A stretch of 64,000 nt of DNA from Harmothoe impar (Eukaryota > Annelida > Polychaeta > Phyllodocida > Polynoidae): positions 45,636,942 to 45,700,941 of the forward strand of contig OX381704.1 of the NCBI GenBank assembly GCA_947462335.1, written 5' to 3'. Position 1 is the stretch's first letter, and every line of letters begins with the position of its first letter. Positions 1 through 11,219 of the stretch are shown here, in pieces. Made by a program: the position numbers and the translations under genes. A model generated the notes under the pieces. The model was not told the origin of the DNA and ran no database searches. It worked only from the letters and a program-made list of their open reading frames with translations.

Positions 1-592
1 TCTCCCCAGACAATACTCAATAACAGAAGATTTTGTATTATCTTCAATGTACCTACACTGTTAATACTTAGTAGTCTACTGTTGTTCAATCTGTTAAGGT
101 ATAGGTGTACACGAGCAGTAGAATCCATTGTAAACTTACAGTATAATCTTGTATCTTGGCGTTATCTACTTATAGTGATTGCTTGAGACACAATGACATA
201 TCTTCCACGAGGAAGTCAAGTCCGCTCTGTGGAAATCATAATCATGCCATTCTCCAGTCATAACTCGAGAATTTCAGAACGCTTCTTGTGTCATATTCCA
301 TGTCATTTCTTGAGGTGAAACTCCAGAAATACACCTCTTCATTCTACTTGTGGAATTCCTGGTTATTTGCACGAGTAAAACTCGGGAAATACACATCACC
401 TTTTAACAAGTCACTAGGAAGGTTCACTATTCCCGAGAATCTCCTGTGTCTATCCTGTGTAAACAGCTTGTGATTTTCCCAGGAAAAGCACACGTTTCTA
501 ACTTGTGAATTCTTTAGTTCTATTTGGAGGGCGGATGCTCACTTGTGCACGCACTATCTGATATTTAAACAGATTACACAGGTTTCCAAGTA
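1..592. other. Non-coding stretch, no recognised gene
   Basis: A/T-rich sequence with loosely repeated motifs around 300-400 (variants of gtgaaactccagaaatacac and gtaaaactcgggaaatacac). It may be upstream or intron sequence of the globin gene. I could not find the globin first exon here, which should end in a phase-2 donor. Confidence 0.4.
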
Positions 593-737
593 GTAGATAG
601 ACTATGGTTATGAAAGGGTAAGTAGAATTAACCACAGCTTGCTGGTGGGTGCCAGACGAGGGCGAAGCCCAAGTCGCCCTACGTACCAGCAAGCTGTGGT
701 TAATTCTAATACCCTTTCATAACCATTGTCTATCTGA
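593..737. repeat. Hairpin-forming inverted repeat (MITE-like)
   Basis: The left arm (593-649) reads as the near-perfect reverse complement of the right arm (682-737). Both contain the string aaccacagcttgctggt or its complement. The short centre (agggcgaagccc...) is itself partly palindromic, so the whole unit would fold into one long stem. There is no coding capacity. It looks like a non-autonomous DNA transposon or its remnant; no target duplication was identified. Confidence 0.7.
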
Positions 738-1290
738 CTTAACCTTCGGTTATGTAAAAAACCAAGGTGCGAAATCCTTTGTCTTAGCTCTCCACCGTGG
801 GTTAATTCACTGATATTCTGACCATTCGTCAGTACTGGCTAATAACGACCTAAGTTACTACCTGGTAAAGCGAATTACTTTGTTAGTTGCATAAGGGGAA
901 AATAATTGAAAAGAAAATATATTGATACATCCTACAGTGTAAGCAGAATTGATAGTTAAGAGCATTTTAGTCACGTTCTGTGTCACTGGGTCGATGCTGG
1001 TAAACTACTAGGATGTTGGTTGTTCACTGCCTGTTCAAACTTAGACGGCATTACATCAATAGAATCCAGGGAGCCAATACCACGCCAAATACACGCATAG
1101 GGTACACAACAGTTCAATACACGGATATGGCTTAATCATATTTTAAAGTATGGGTAGGCGTTTTCTTCAAGTGGATACATTACACAACGATGATGAATCA
1201 TGAATCAAATTAATAAACAACGATATTACTATGTGTATGATGCTGTTGTTGCACGTTGGTGTCCGGGTAATGGTATGGATCGCTGAATAT

Positions 1291-3923
1291 TACAGTGGCC
1301 CAGGAGGGTCAAATCTTTTTGCAAATTTTGAAATTGCAAATTCACTTCAACTTGCAAAAAATCAACTAGAGTTGAAAATGAAAACTCTAACTTCAACCAT
1401 TTACTGTCACCTGTCAACTGTCAATTCAAGTAAAGCAACTTGTGACTGCTATCCTTCAACACTACATCAAACCAAAAACAATGCAAATGTCAAAGTTGAA
1501 AGTGAAAACTCCAACTTCAGTCACTTACTGTCAACTGTCAACTGTCAATTCAGGAACAACAGCTTGTGACAGGTATCTTTAAGCACTGAAGTTCACTCCA
1601 TGTATCTTGTGAGTGTTATCAAGTCTCAATAAAGTCTCAATCAAGTATCAATCACATCTCAATCAAGTGTCAATCACATCCCAATCAAGTGCCAATCAAG
1701 TGCCAATCAAGTGCCCATAAAGGGCTCAATCAAGTGTCAAACAAGTGCCAATCAAGGGCTCAATCAAGGGCTCAAACAAGTGCCAATCAAGGGCTCAATC
1801 ATGTGCCAATCAAGTGCAAATCAAGTGCCAACCAAGTGCCAACCAAGTGCCAACCAAGTGCCGGCACTTGACCGGCACTTAACCGGCACTTGACCGGCAC
1901 TTAACTGATACTTGACCGGCACTTGACCGGCACTTGACCGGCACTTGACCAACACTTGACCGGCGCTTGACCGGCACTTGACCGGCACTTGACCGACACT
2001 TGACCGACACTTGACCGACACTTGATCGACACTTGACCGGCACTTGACCGGCACTTGACCGACACTTGACTGACACTTGACCGACACTTGACCGGCACTT
2101 GACTGGCACTTGACCAGCACTTGACCAGCACTTGACCGGCACTTCACCGACACTTGACCGACACTTGACCGACACTTGACCGACACTTGACCGACACTTG
2201 ACCGACACTTGACCGACACTTGACCGACACTTGACCGGCACTTGACCAGCACTTGACCGGCACTTGACCGGCACTTGACCGGCACTTGACGGACACTTGA
2301 CCGACACTTGACCGACACTTGACCGACACTTGATCGACACTTGATCGACACTTGATCGACACTTGATCTAGCCCTTGTTCGACACTTGATCTAGCCCTTG
2401 ATCGACAATTTATTGGCCCTTGATCGACACTTTATTGGCCCTTGATCGACACTTTATCGGCACTTGATCGGCACTTTATCGGCACTTGATCGGCACTTGA
2501 TTGGCACTTGATTGGCACTTGATTGACACTTGATTGACACTTGATTGACACTTGATTGACACTTGATTGAGCCCTTTATGGGCACTTGATAGGCACTTGA
2601 TTGGCACTTGATTGAGATGTGATTGACACTTGATTGAGATGTGATTGACACTTGATTGATACAAGTGTCGGTGAATTGCCGGTGAATTGCCGGTCAAGTG
2701 CCGGTCAAGTGCCGGTCAAGTTTCGGTCAAGTGTCGGTCAAGTGTCGGTAAAGTGTCGGTCAAGTGTCGGTCAAGTGCCGGTTAAGTGTTGGTCAAGTGC
2801 CGGTCAAGTGTCCGTTAAGTGTCCGTCAAGTGCCGGTCAAGTGCCGGTCAAGTTCCGCTCAACTGTCGGTCAAGTGTCGGTAAAGTGCCGGTCAAGTGCC
2901 GGTCAAGTGTAGGTCAAGTGTCGGTCAAGTGCCGGTTAAGTGTCGGTCAAGTGCCGGTCAAGTGTCCGTCAAGTGTCCGTCAAGTGCCGGTCAAGTGTCG
3001 GTCAAGTGTCGGTCAAGTGTCGGTCAAGTTCCGGTCAAGTTCCGGTCAAGTGTCGGTCAAGTGTCGGTAAAGTGCCGGTCAAGTGTCGGTCAAGTTCCGG
3101 TCAAGTGCCGGTCAAGTGCCGGTCAAGTGCCGGTCAAGTGTCGGTCAAGAGTCGGTCAAGTGTCCGTCAAGTGTCCGTCAAGTGCCGGTGAAGTGCCGGT
3201 GAAGTGCCGGTGAAGTGCCGGTCAAGTGCCGGTCAAGTGCCGGTCAAGTGCCGGTCAAGTGCCGGTCAAGTGCCGGTCAAGTGCCGGTCAAGTGCCGGTC
3301 AAGTGCCGGTCAAGTGCCGGTCAAGTGCCGGTCAAGTGCCGGTCAAGTGCCGGTCAAGTGCCGGCACTTGGTTGGCACTTGGTTGGCACTTGATTGGCAC
3401 TTGATTGGCACATGATTGAGCTCTTGATTGGCACTTGTTTGAGCCCTTGATTGAGCCCTTGATTGGCACTTGATTGACACTTGATTGAACCCTTTATGGG
3501 CACTTGATTGGCACTTGATTGGCACTTGATTGAGATGTGATTGACACTTGATTGAGATGTGATTGACACTTGATTGATACTTTATTGAGATTTGATAACA
3601 CTCACAAGATACATGGAGTGAACTTCAGTGCTTAAAGATACCTGTCACAAGCTGTTGTTCCTGAATTGACAGTTGACAGTTGACAGTAAGTGACTGAAGT
3701 TGGAGTTTTCACTTTCAACTTTGACATTTGCATTGTTTTTGGTTTGATGTAGTGTTGAAAGATAGCAGTCACAAGTTGCTTTACTTGAATTGACAGTTGA
3801 CAGGTGACAGTAAATGGTTGAAGTTAGAGTTTTCATCTTCAACTCTAGTTGATTTTTTGCCAGTTGAAGTGAATTTGCAATTTCAAAATTTGCAAAAAGA
3901 TTTGACCCTCCTGGGCCACTGTA
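1291..3923. mobile_element. Foldback element with 11-bp satellite arms
   Basis: The outer arms, about 1291-1870 and 3355-3923, are near-identical inverted copies over more than 550 bp. The termini read TACAGTGGCCCAGGAGGGTC and its complement, so the unit is flanked by TA on both sides, as expected for Tc1/mariner-type insertion. The interior is an array of an 11-bp unit (acttgaccggc or gccggtcaagt). Its orientation flips at about 1863, 2665 and 3360, giving nested palindromes. All long open frames here are repeat artefacts (VKCRSSxGQV-type peptides). No transposase is present, so it is non-autonomous. It lies upstream of, or within the first intron of, the globin gene. Confidence 0.85.
1861..3360. 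repeat. 11-bp tandem satellite, two opposed arrays
   Basis: About 1861-2650 is built of acttgaccggc-type units. About 2690-3360 is built of the reverse complement, gccggtcaagt. Variants (gac/ggc, gatc, gattg) are interspersed, and the last block at 3220-3360 is the most homogeneous. This forms the core of the foldback element. Confidence 0.9.
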
Positions 3924-4139
3924 GTACATGGTTATATGATTATATACTAAATAGTCATCCGGAAATTAGGGTACTATCGCGACCACGTATAAGCTTTGCT
4001 ATTCATTTATTAGTACATCTATAACTATTGCAATCTTGCGGAGAATCAAAAAATATAATCTAAGGTGAGATAAAAATAGAAGGTGCTATACATCAAAGTT
4101 ATCAATGTTACCAAGGGCTTTCTCTCTTTTGTCATCCAG

Positions 4140-5602
4140 ATTCTTCCGCCACTACCCGTACTTCCAGTGTATGTTCCCCACCTTACGAAGCCTCAAGGAC
4201 GAACTGGACATGATACAGAGTCAGGACTTTGAGACGATGGCCACGGTGATTCTGTCAGTGTTTGACGACGTCATAGAGAACCTGGACAATGATGTGGATG
4301 GCATGTTGGACCGGTTAGAGAAGCTGGCCCGGATGCACGCCCGAGTGGATGGCTTCCACTCTGAGTTCTTCCAGGTAATGGTTTCACCGTGTACAGGCCT
4401 GTAGAGTGCTTTGATACATTGTACCCCCTGTAATCACTGTGGACCCACGGACTAGGCTACCTGCAGTTAGTTATATTTATTAGGCACTCATGGCGGATGG
4501 TGTGTTTGCCACAGGGGGTAGACAGTATCCATAGGGGCTTGAATGCTATGTACTAGTAGTTATAACTGTATTTTGATTCTGTGCACCAATTAGTTTAGGA
4601 TACAGATGTCTGTAAAGGGAAAACATGCGTCAGGAATGCAATTGAAACTAGGCATAATTTATAGCGTCATAATGCCATCATTGGCAGTGATTGATGCCTA
4701 CAGAAAAATGGTTGTATTGTGGTCGACTAGGCTAACTAAATTGGTCTACCATAACAAGTTCTAGGACAATTAAAACTCAATGACTAAAGAACTAGGCTAA
4801 ATTCTCAGAATAACCTGAGTAAGTACACAAACAAACACTGCATGAAAATAGAGGTTTACCAGATATACTTGCCACTTATTTGTGATGACAACCTCACCAA
4901 CCTTAGTATATCCGATGGAAACCTAGGTCTTGAATTTGTCATGGGATATTCTGCAACTGTATAGGCGTGTAGCTGCATGCATTACAAACCAATCAGATAA
5001 CACCCTGCATTCACTGCAGAATTTTTAGGGTGAATTATGTAACAGCTGGTACCTATGATGTGGCCGCTGTTATCAGTGCTTATCTCGCCATTACGAACTC
5101 AAGCAATGGACGCCCGCATAAGGCATCCGGCTACCTCGGTATACCATGACAACGCTGAGGAGCATCTAAGGGGTTAACGCTTATTTAGTTTATGATGCCC
5201 TGTCATAGGATAGGGCTAAACTGCTCTGTGCTGTGGAATGTTGCAGAACTATATTTTGCGTTAACCCTTTAATTAAGGAAATTGGGAGTGTGTTAATATA
5301 TCTATAGACGTAATCTCCTGATGTGAAACAATATGGGATTCACCGTAACGATTCTTTTTAATGTATTATTTTTTAATGTTATGAAGACAATCTAACACAT
5401 TCAGACTAACACTTGCACTTCTGTGTTATTCCTTTTCTTGCAGTATTTGGAGATACCCTTCATTGAGGCTCTTCGCGAGAGGCTATGGGAGAAGTTTAAC
5501 GCGCAGGAGGAGGAAGTGTTCAGGAAATTGTTCAAATGGGTGGAAGGCACTCTCTCCTTGGAGGTGGAAGCTATAGAATACTGCCTCATCCCTGGAGACT
5601 GA
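4140..5602 (+). CDS. Globin, last two exons (5' incomplete)
   Basis: A haem protein of the globin family, likely reversible O2 or other gas binding in the cytosol. Exons are 4140-4374 and 5444-5602 (stop TGA 5600-5602). Acceptors are tttgtcatccag and tttcttgcag; the donor is ccag/gtaatg. Exon one of this pair starts on the third base of an Arg codon, followed by FFRHYPYFQCMFP. That matches the B12.2 intron, the Tyr-Pro of helix C and Phe CD1. The second junction (FFQ / YLEIP) is G7.0. Proximal His F8 is in LARMHARV. Aligned with neuroglobin (FLDH) or beta-globin, the E7 position is Met (FETM) rather than His. About 130 residues are visible, covering the B/C boundary through helix H. Helices A-B must lie in an upstream exon that I did not find in the window. 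The fold assignment is strong; the subfamily is not assigned. Confidence 0.9.
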
Positions 5603-6040
5603 GATAGTAGGGGACTCTAGGCATTAAACATGTCATATCTGTTAGATGGTATAGTATGATTACGAATGTTAAAACTGGCAGCTAAGCTGTTTTCACAGAT
5701 GGTTTGGAAGTAAGGTTTTAAAAAGAAGCGGTGTTTCAGGTGACCCGGCCAAACCTATAGTAAAACAGGACCCAGCCTGATCATATTCAGGCTATTTGCA
5801 AACAAAATCTTCTTAATTAATATTTAAAAAATCCTACCATATGATTATTGTTTCCAAGCCATGTCACCTGAAACTCATCTTTATTTTGGTCTGATGGATG
5901 GTGAATGATGTGTGAGATATGTACTATCATTAACATAGAATTCGCACCTTTTATAACATTTTACACACTAGTAGAATATTTCCTACCACTTCTTGATTCC
6001 CTTTGTTATCATGGGCATTGTTATGATTGTATGGATCATT

Positions 6041-6046
6041 AATAAA
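6041..6046 (+). promoter_or_regulatory. Poly(A) signal of the globin gene
   Basis: AATAAA lies 440 bp after the globin stop codon and is followed by a T/G-containing tract. It is the first canonical signal downstream, giving a 3'UTR of about 460 bp. Inferred from position only. Confidence 0.55.
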
Positions 6047-6065
6047 GTGTATCTAAACAAGCGTG

Positions 6066-8216
6066 CCCTTTCCCTTTGTAAATACCATTAAACAAACTTG
6101 TACTCTCAGCAGGCAGTAAATCAGTAGGACATTGAATCAAATAGTTTATTGTGTTTTTTCTTTCGCTTTCGAATACCCATCTACCGAACTCAGGGGGGGA
6201 CGAGTTAAATCCTCACTTGTCCCGCTGATATCTGCCTTCATCAAAGCTTGACCGTTATGGTTGAAGTGAGGCCAAAAGCACTTTTGGATATAGTTCAGTT
6301 TTGATTCACAAGAGGGCTCTTAAGGGCTGGTAGCTCAGCTCTTACAGGCACAAGATGCTCATGGTCAATGCTCATGGTCCCCTGTCTAAACACTGCTGCC
6401 CTCTGGTGGAACTGTTATTTTAGTCTATGTATGGAAAATGCTGAGTTTATTCCCTGACAGCCCAGCTTTAAGCTCTATGTAAATGACCAGGGGGCAGCAC
6501 CTGTCCTAATATATGAATAACACACAAAGCAGAGAGCGTACTGGGAATTCCCTCTCTGAGGAGTCCAAATCTCTAGTCGAGGCTTCACTCTCATATCAAA
6601 CACATTCTAGGTTTAACTCAAACCCAGTTGCATAATGGTTTTTAATGGTCATTTATGACCGTATCCCTAATGAGAGGCAATCAGTATCTACACAAGTCTA
6701 GGTGTTATCAGGAGAATATCAGAGTCTTAGCCCAATTGCTTCTATGTTGTTCTAGTATACCACCAAGAATGTGTTGAGATAGTATTGCCCCGGGTGTTGG
6801 CTTGCTCCCATAAGGGATGCATCAGATATTGGTACATTCTGTACACTCTGTTCTGTTCTCGATCCGATTACTGATATAGGTCTATGATAACCCCAGTTAA
6901 AGATAGCCATGATCACGTACAATGAACTACGATAAGACTGATACAATATCTATGCGGAAAAGAGGGTGAACTGTAGGGCCTATTAATATTGTGAAATAGC
7001 AGTCTTTCAGATGATAATCTTAATTACCGTCACAGCAGTTTATAGGATAATTTCGAGATACCAGAGGTAAAGGCTATTCAAACCCACGGCAAGAACGGGT
7101 ATGATTATCTAATGACAATGTATCTCTCGGGTGAATAACATATAGAAAACTGCTAAAATGCGACATTGCCATATACTACTTACAACTGAACTGATGGAGG
7201 TGCACCCACCACAAGTGTACACATGGTTCATTCAGAAGCAACCAGGTGGCAGCAGCATCCTGGAGGGAGTCAATGGGGGTGCCTTCACAGCAACACGCAC
7301 ATTACACCGACAGCGTGGTTATACTATATAATCAGTAGTGAACAGTAGGGTATCGTTTGACAGGACATACAGGTATGCTCCTTAGAATCAGGTAGTTTAG
7401 TACGGGGAGCAGAAGTATATAATTATAACATTTATGTTAGATTGTTCATTAGAGAAAGCAAATGACATGAGAATAGAGAAAATGTTCTACTAACATGTTA
7501 TATCAAGTGTATGCTATGCCCACCATTTGCACATTTATGAAAAGTTTGGTTTCTTAATATTATACTTCTTTTTTGTATGATATCTATGTTAGATAACGTT
7601 TCCAACTAACTTGCTTAAACAGTACAAGTGACAATAATCCTGACAAGCACAGCACTACAGAAATTGACAGCTGTATAATTCCCCCCGTCGGAATAATGAG
7701 GCAATACACAACGACGTCGAATTTGACATAAAAATTCAGACTTAATACTCCACTCTCACCACTATCATGTCATTCGTTCTTTGATCGGACAATGCGAAAT
7801 AAACTATAATATAGACCCCTGATGTGAATGCCACTTTAAATAAATGTTAAAAGGCAATAAGAGTTTCTAAGCTGGGGTACTATCATAGTTTACACTTTAT
7901 TTTTGCATATTTAGTCTGCTCTTTTCAACTTATTAAGTATTAACCATACTATAGATTCAGGTAAGCAGATCAATGTGGATGCAGACTTATTCCTTATCAG
8001 AATCTACAACTCTATGTGAATGGGAGTATTTTATAATTGTAATAGCCACGCCTAAGATAAGTATGCGGGCAATCTTCTCAACACTTAAAAGACAACAAAG
8101 ACTGTTGTTCACATCTTATAAACTTTTATTCCAACACATGCGAGAGTATCTTTGGATATATTTAGATATAAACCTGACATGTATATTATCACCGAGGGAT
8201 GGTCGACCCAGCGTAG
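6066..8216. other. Intergenic, nothing recognised
   Basis: A/T-rich sequence between the globin 3' end and the large foldback element. No exon chain, RNA gene or transposon protein was recognised. A 45-codon open frame at 7194-7331 is more G+C-rich than its surroundings but has no recognisable similarity. Confidence 0.4.
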
Positions 8217-8449
8217 TACGGAAGCCGAGGAGGGCCATAGACATGCACCGTGTCTCTTAGTGATCTCATATGTAGTCTCTGATACATATGCATGTTTGTA
8301 TTGCTGTCAACAGTGAAAGTTTGCTGTCAATCTGTCAACTTCTGTTGTTGAGCTTGCTGTCAAGGAGAGAGGGTCACTGTCTGTCTGTCAGCTACTTTTA
8401 TTGACAGGCATCCTTTAAGCCTGGGAGGTGGGTATGGGTAAAGGTATGG

Positions 8450-8735
8450 CTGGGACAGGGCAAGGCAGGGCAGGGCAGGGCAGGATGTGGAAGGGCAAGG
8501 CAGGGTGTGGCAGGGCAGGGCAGGGTGTGGCAGAGCAGGGCACGGTGTGGCAGGGCAGGGCGGGATGTGGAAGGGCAAGGCAGGGTGTGGCAGGGCAGGG
8601 CAGGGTGTGGCAGGGCAGGGCAGGGTGTGGCAGGGCAGGGCAGGGTGTGGCAGGGCAGGGCAGGGTGTGGCAGGGCAGGGCACGGTGTGGCAGGGCAGGG
8701 CACGGTGTGGCAGGGCAGGGCACGGTGGGGCAGGG
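8450..8735. repeat. 20-bp G-rich minisatellite (left arm)
   Basis: Around a dozen copies of gtgtggcagggcagggcagg with point variants, such as gatgtggaagggcaagg. It is the inverted counterpart of the array at 12351-13570. Confidence 0.9.
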
Positions 8736-8754
8736 TGTCCCAGTAAACAAAAAA

Positions 8755-9350
8755 CGGGAGGGTGAGGGTGAGGGGAGGGTGAGGGCAGGATGAGGGGCAG
8801 GGTGAGGGGGGAGGGGGAGGGTGAGGGGAGGGTTAGGGGGGAGGGGCAGGGTGAGGGGTGAGGGTGAGGGTGAGGGGAGGGTTAGGGGGGAGGGGCAGGG
8901 TGAGGGGCAGGGTGAGGGGCAGGGTGAGGGGGAGGGTGAGGGGAGGGTTAGGGGGGAGGGTGAGGGGCAGGGTGGGGGGAGGGGGAGGGGCAGGGTGAGG
9001 GGCAGGGTGAGGGGGAGGGTGAGGGGAGGGATAGGGGGGAGGGTGAGGGGCAGGGTGGGGGGAGGGGGAGGGGCAGGCTGAGGGGCAGGGTGAGGGGCAG
9101 GGTGAGGGGCAGGGTGAGGGGCAGGGTGAGGGGGAGGGTGAGGGGAGGGTTAGGGGGGAGGGTGAGGGGCAGGGTGGGGGGAGGGGGAGGGGCAGGGTGA
9201 GGGGCAGGGTGAGGGGGAGGGTGAGGGGAGGGATAGGGGGGAGGGTGAGGGGCAGGGTGGGGGGAGGGGGAGGGGCAGGCTGAGGGGCAGGGTGAGGGGC
9301 AGGGTGAGGGGCAGGGTGAGGGTGACGGGAGAGGGTGACGGGAGAGGGTG
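8755..9350. repeat. G-rich array with a ~204-bp higher-order repeat
   Basis: Built from ggggcagggtga and gggagggtgag words. Landmarks such as the ttagggggg and ggataggggg variants recur about 204 bp apart (near 8947/9151 and 9028/9232), showing segmental duplication of the array. Runs of three or more G at short spacing across 600 bp could form many G-quadruplexes on the + strand. Confidence 0.85.
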
Positions 9351-9742
9351 TGGCAGGGCAGAGGATGCAGCCCCCCCCACCCCTCCGCAGTAGGGGAGTC
9401 AGCAAGTCTACGCAGGTATATTTCCGGTGGGGTTAGTTTCACACCGCCAGATGTCTGTCCCCCGCCCACCGCCGCTGGGAGCACTAGTAGGTATTACATC
9501 AGCCACTGCCGCCTCACTATGGGGTGCCATTAGTTCCTAAATCCGTATTTCTACATATGTAGAAGCATTCGAGGTGATGGTCCTCTTTACCACCAGATAA
9601 ACATGCTTAAGCTAGCTTCTTTTATCAACCCTTTTATACACGAGCTACCTTCTTTTCTTGGATCAGTTCCTTTAATATCATCATACTTTGGCACTGGTTT
9701 TTCATTAAAAACAGAGGAATGGGGCTCTTGATGGCGGGTCCC

Positions 9743-9870
9743 CATGTCCCATGCCGATTTTAAGAAATGCCCATGTTGCCATATCGATTTTAAGAAATGC
9801 CCATGTCGCCATATCGATTTTAAGAAATGCCCATGTCACCATATCGATTTTTAGAAATGCCCCATGTCCC
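9743..9870. repeat. ~34-bp tandem repeat
   Basis: Four copies of a unit like ccatatcgattttaagaaat followed by gcccatgtcg. Related gtcgattttta words in the opposite orientation occur at 11440-11600, inside the nested foldback. Confidence 0.75.
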
Positions 9871-10229
9871 GTGTCAGTTTCTATTTTTTCCTCATGTCTC
9901 ATGTCACTAGGCCTAAGCACCAAGATGGCCGATGTCCCTGTGTCGGATTTAAGGGTCTAGAGCCATAGGAATATGCCCCTTACTCCATCAATAAAACAGC
10001 CTCATGTTTAATTGAATATTTTGGTATCGATGGCACCCCATATGTTTGCCTCTCATGCTCGGCGTCACTGTCTGTCTTTCGCTGGTTCCCCGTCCATTAT
10101 CAAGGATGACGTCACTAGCTCTTAGAGAGCCAGTACTAGATAGCCAGGACCTGCGGGTTAGCCCATGTTAGGCGCTGCAAGACCACCCGCAGAAGGATGA
10201 CCACGCCTACTCAAGAAACCCAATTCACA

Positions 10230-11041
10230 AACCCGGAATCGAAACCACCTTAAGACCTGAAGTCAGAGACCACATTTATAGCAAACCAGCGGAGCAAGGG
10301 ACCATCATTCGACCGAAATACGCTGACGACATCGGATGGGCAGCCAGTAACAACAGGCACGAAATAGAGCACGAAAAGAACATCGCACTGCCAAAACTGA
10401 TAGCAAGAGGCCTAAGAATCAATGATACAAAGACCGAAGAATACCATGTAACCAGAAATGGACCAGAAGATTGGAAGAAATGCAGAATCCTGGGAAGTTT
10501 ACTGGACACAGAGGAAGACATCAAAAGAAGAAAACATCTAACAATGAACGCCATGAAAAAACTCGAACACATCTTCACCAACAAAAAACTACACGATAAG
10601 ACCAAAATAAGAGTGTTCAAGGCATGCGCGGAAAGCATCTTCCTATATAACTCTGAACTTTGGACCCTGACGAAGACAGCACAAAACAAGATCGACTCAT
10701 ACCATCGGAGACTGCTGCGAAAGGCACTAAACGTGAAATGGCCAAACAAGATATCAAGTGACACCCTGTACAAGAAGACCAAAGAGAAACACTGGAGCGT
10801 GACCATCAAGACAAGAAGACTAAGGTGGTTTGGACATGCAGTTCGACTACCCGCAGATACACCAGCGAAAATTGCTCTGGAAGAAGCAAAGAGAAAGATA
10901 AAGAAACCAAAAGGAGGCCAAAAAGCAACCTGGATGTCTGTGCTGGAAAAAGATCTGAAAGCACAAAACCTGACACTAGAGGGAGCCACCGAGTTAGCAT
11001 ACGACAGAGACGCATGGAGGAGGGTGGTGCGCAAATGCTAG
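10230..11041 (+). pseudogene. Non-LTR retrotransposon RT fragment (C-terminal part)
   Basis: The frame ending at stop 11039-11041 runs from about 10230. It contains the RT active-site motif YADD (10315-10326) followed by a thumb/C-terminal region: ESIFLYNSELWTLT, a WFGHAVRLPADTPAKIAL block, and a basic stretch ending RDAWRRVVRKC. This matches the end of RTE-like non-LTR polymerases (family knowledge; the exact clade is unverified). The endonuclease and the N-terminal half of RT are missing, so the copy is 5'-truncated. It sits inside the giant foldback element, apparently captured by it. The 3' end carries a small hairpin and a (GA)n run at about 11073-11092. Confidence 0.8.
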
Positions 11042-11219
11042 ATGCGCCACGTGCATGCGCACTTCGTGCGTGACAGAGAGAGAGAGAGGGTTAGCCCAAG
11101 CACCCGTGGGAACCAGCGAATGTCTGTCTGGGACCGTCGCCTACTGCCGGTCACTATGGCAACATATGACGTAACGTTTAACCCCAAAGTGACCGTCAAA
11201 ACTGACGACAGGAAACCAC

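Noticed and set aside
1689..3569. Frames with repeating VKCRSSxGQV peptides
   Set aside because: The 11-bp satellite is not a multiple of three, so frames simply cycle through it. Not a protein.
7194..7331. 45-codon frame starting MEVHPPQVYTWF
   Set aside because: Looks compositionally protein-like but is too short, has no splice partners and no known motif.
8360..9484. Several 80-190-codon frames (Pro/Leu/Cys or Gly/Arg-rich)
   Set aside because: Repeat translation of G-rich arrays on both strands; no start context, no family similarity.
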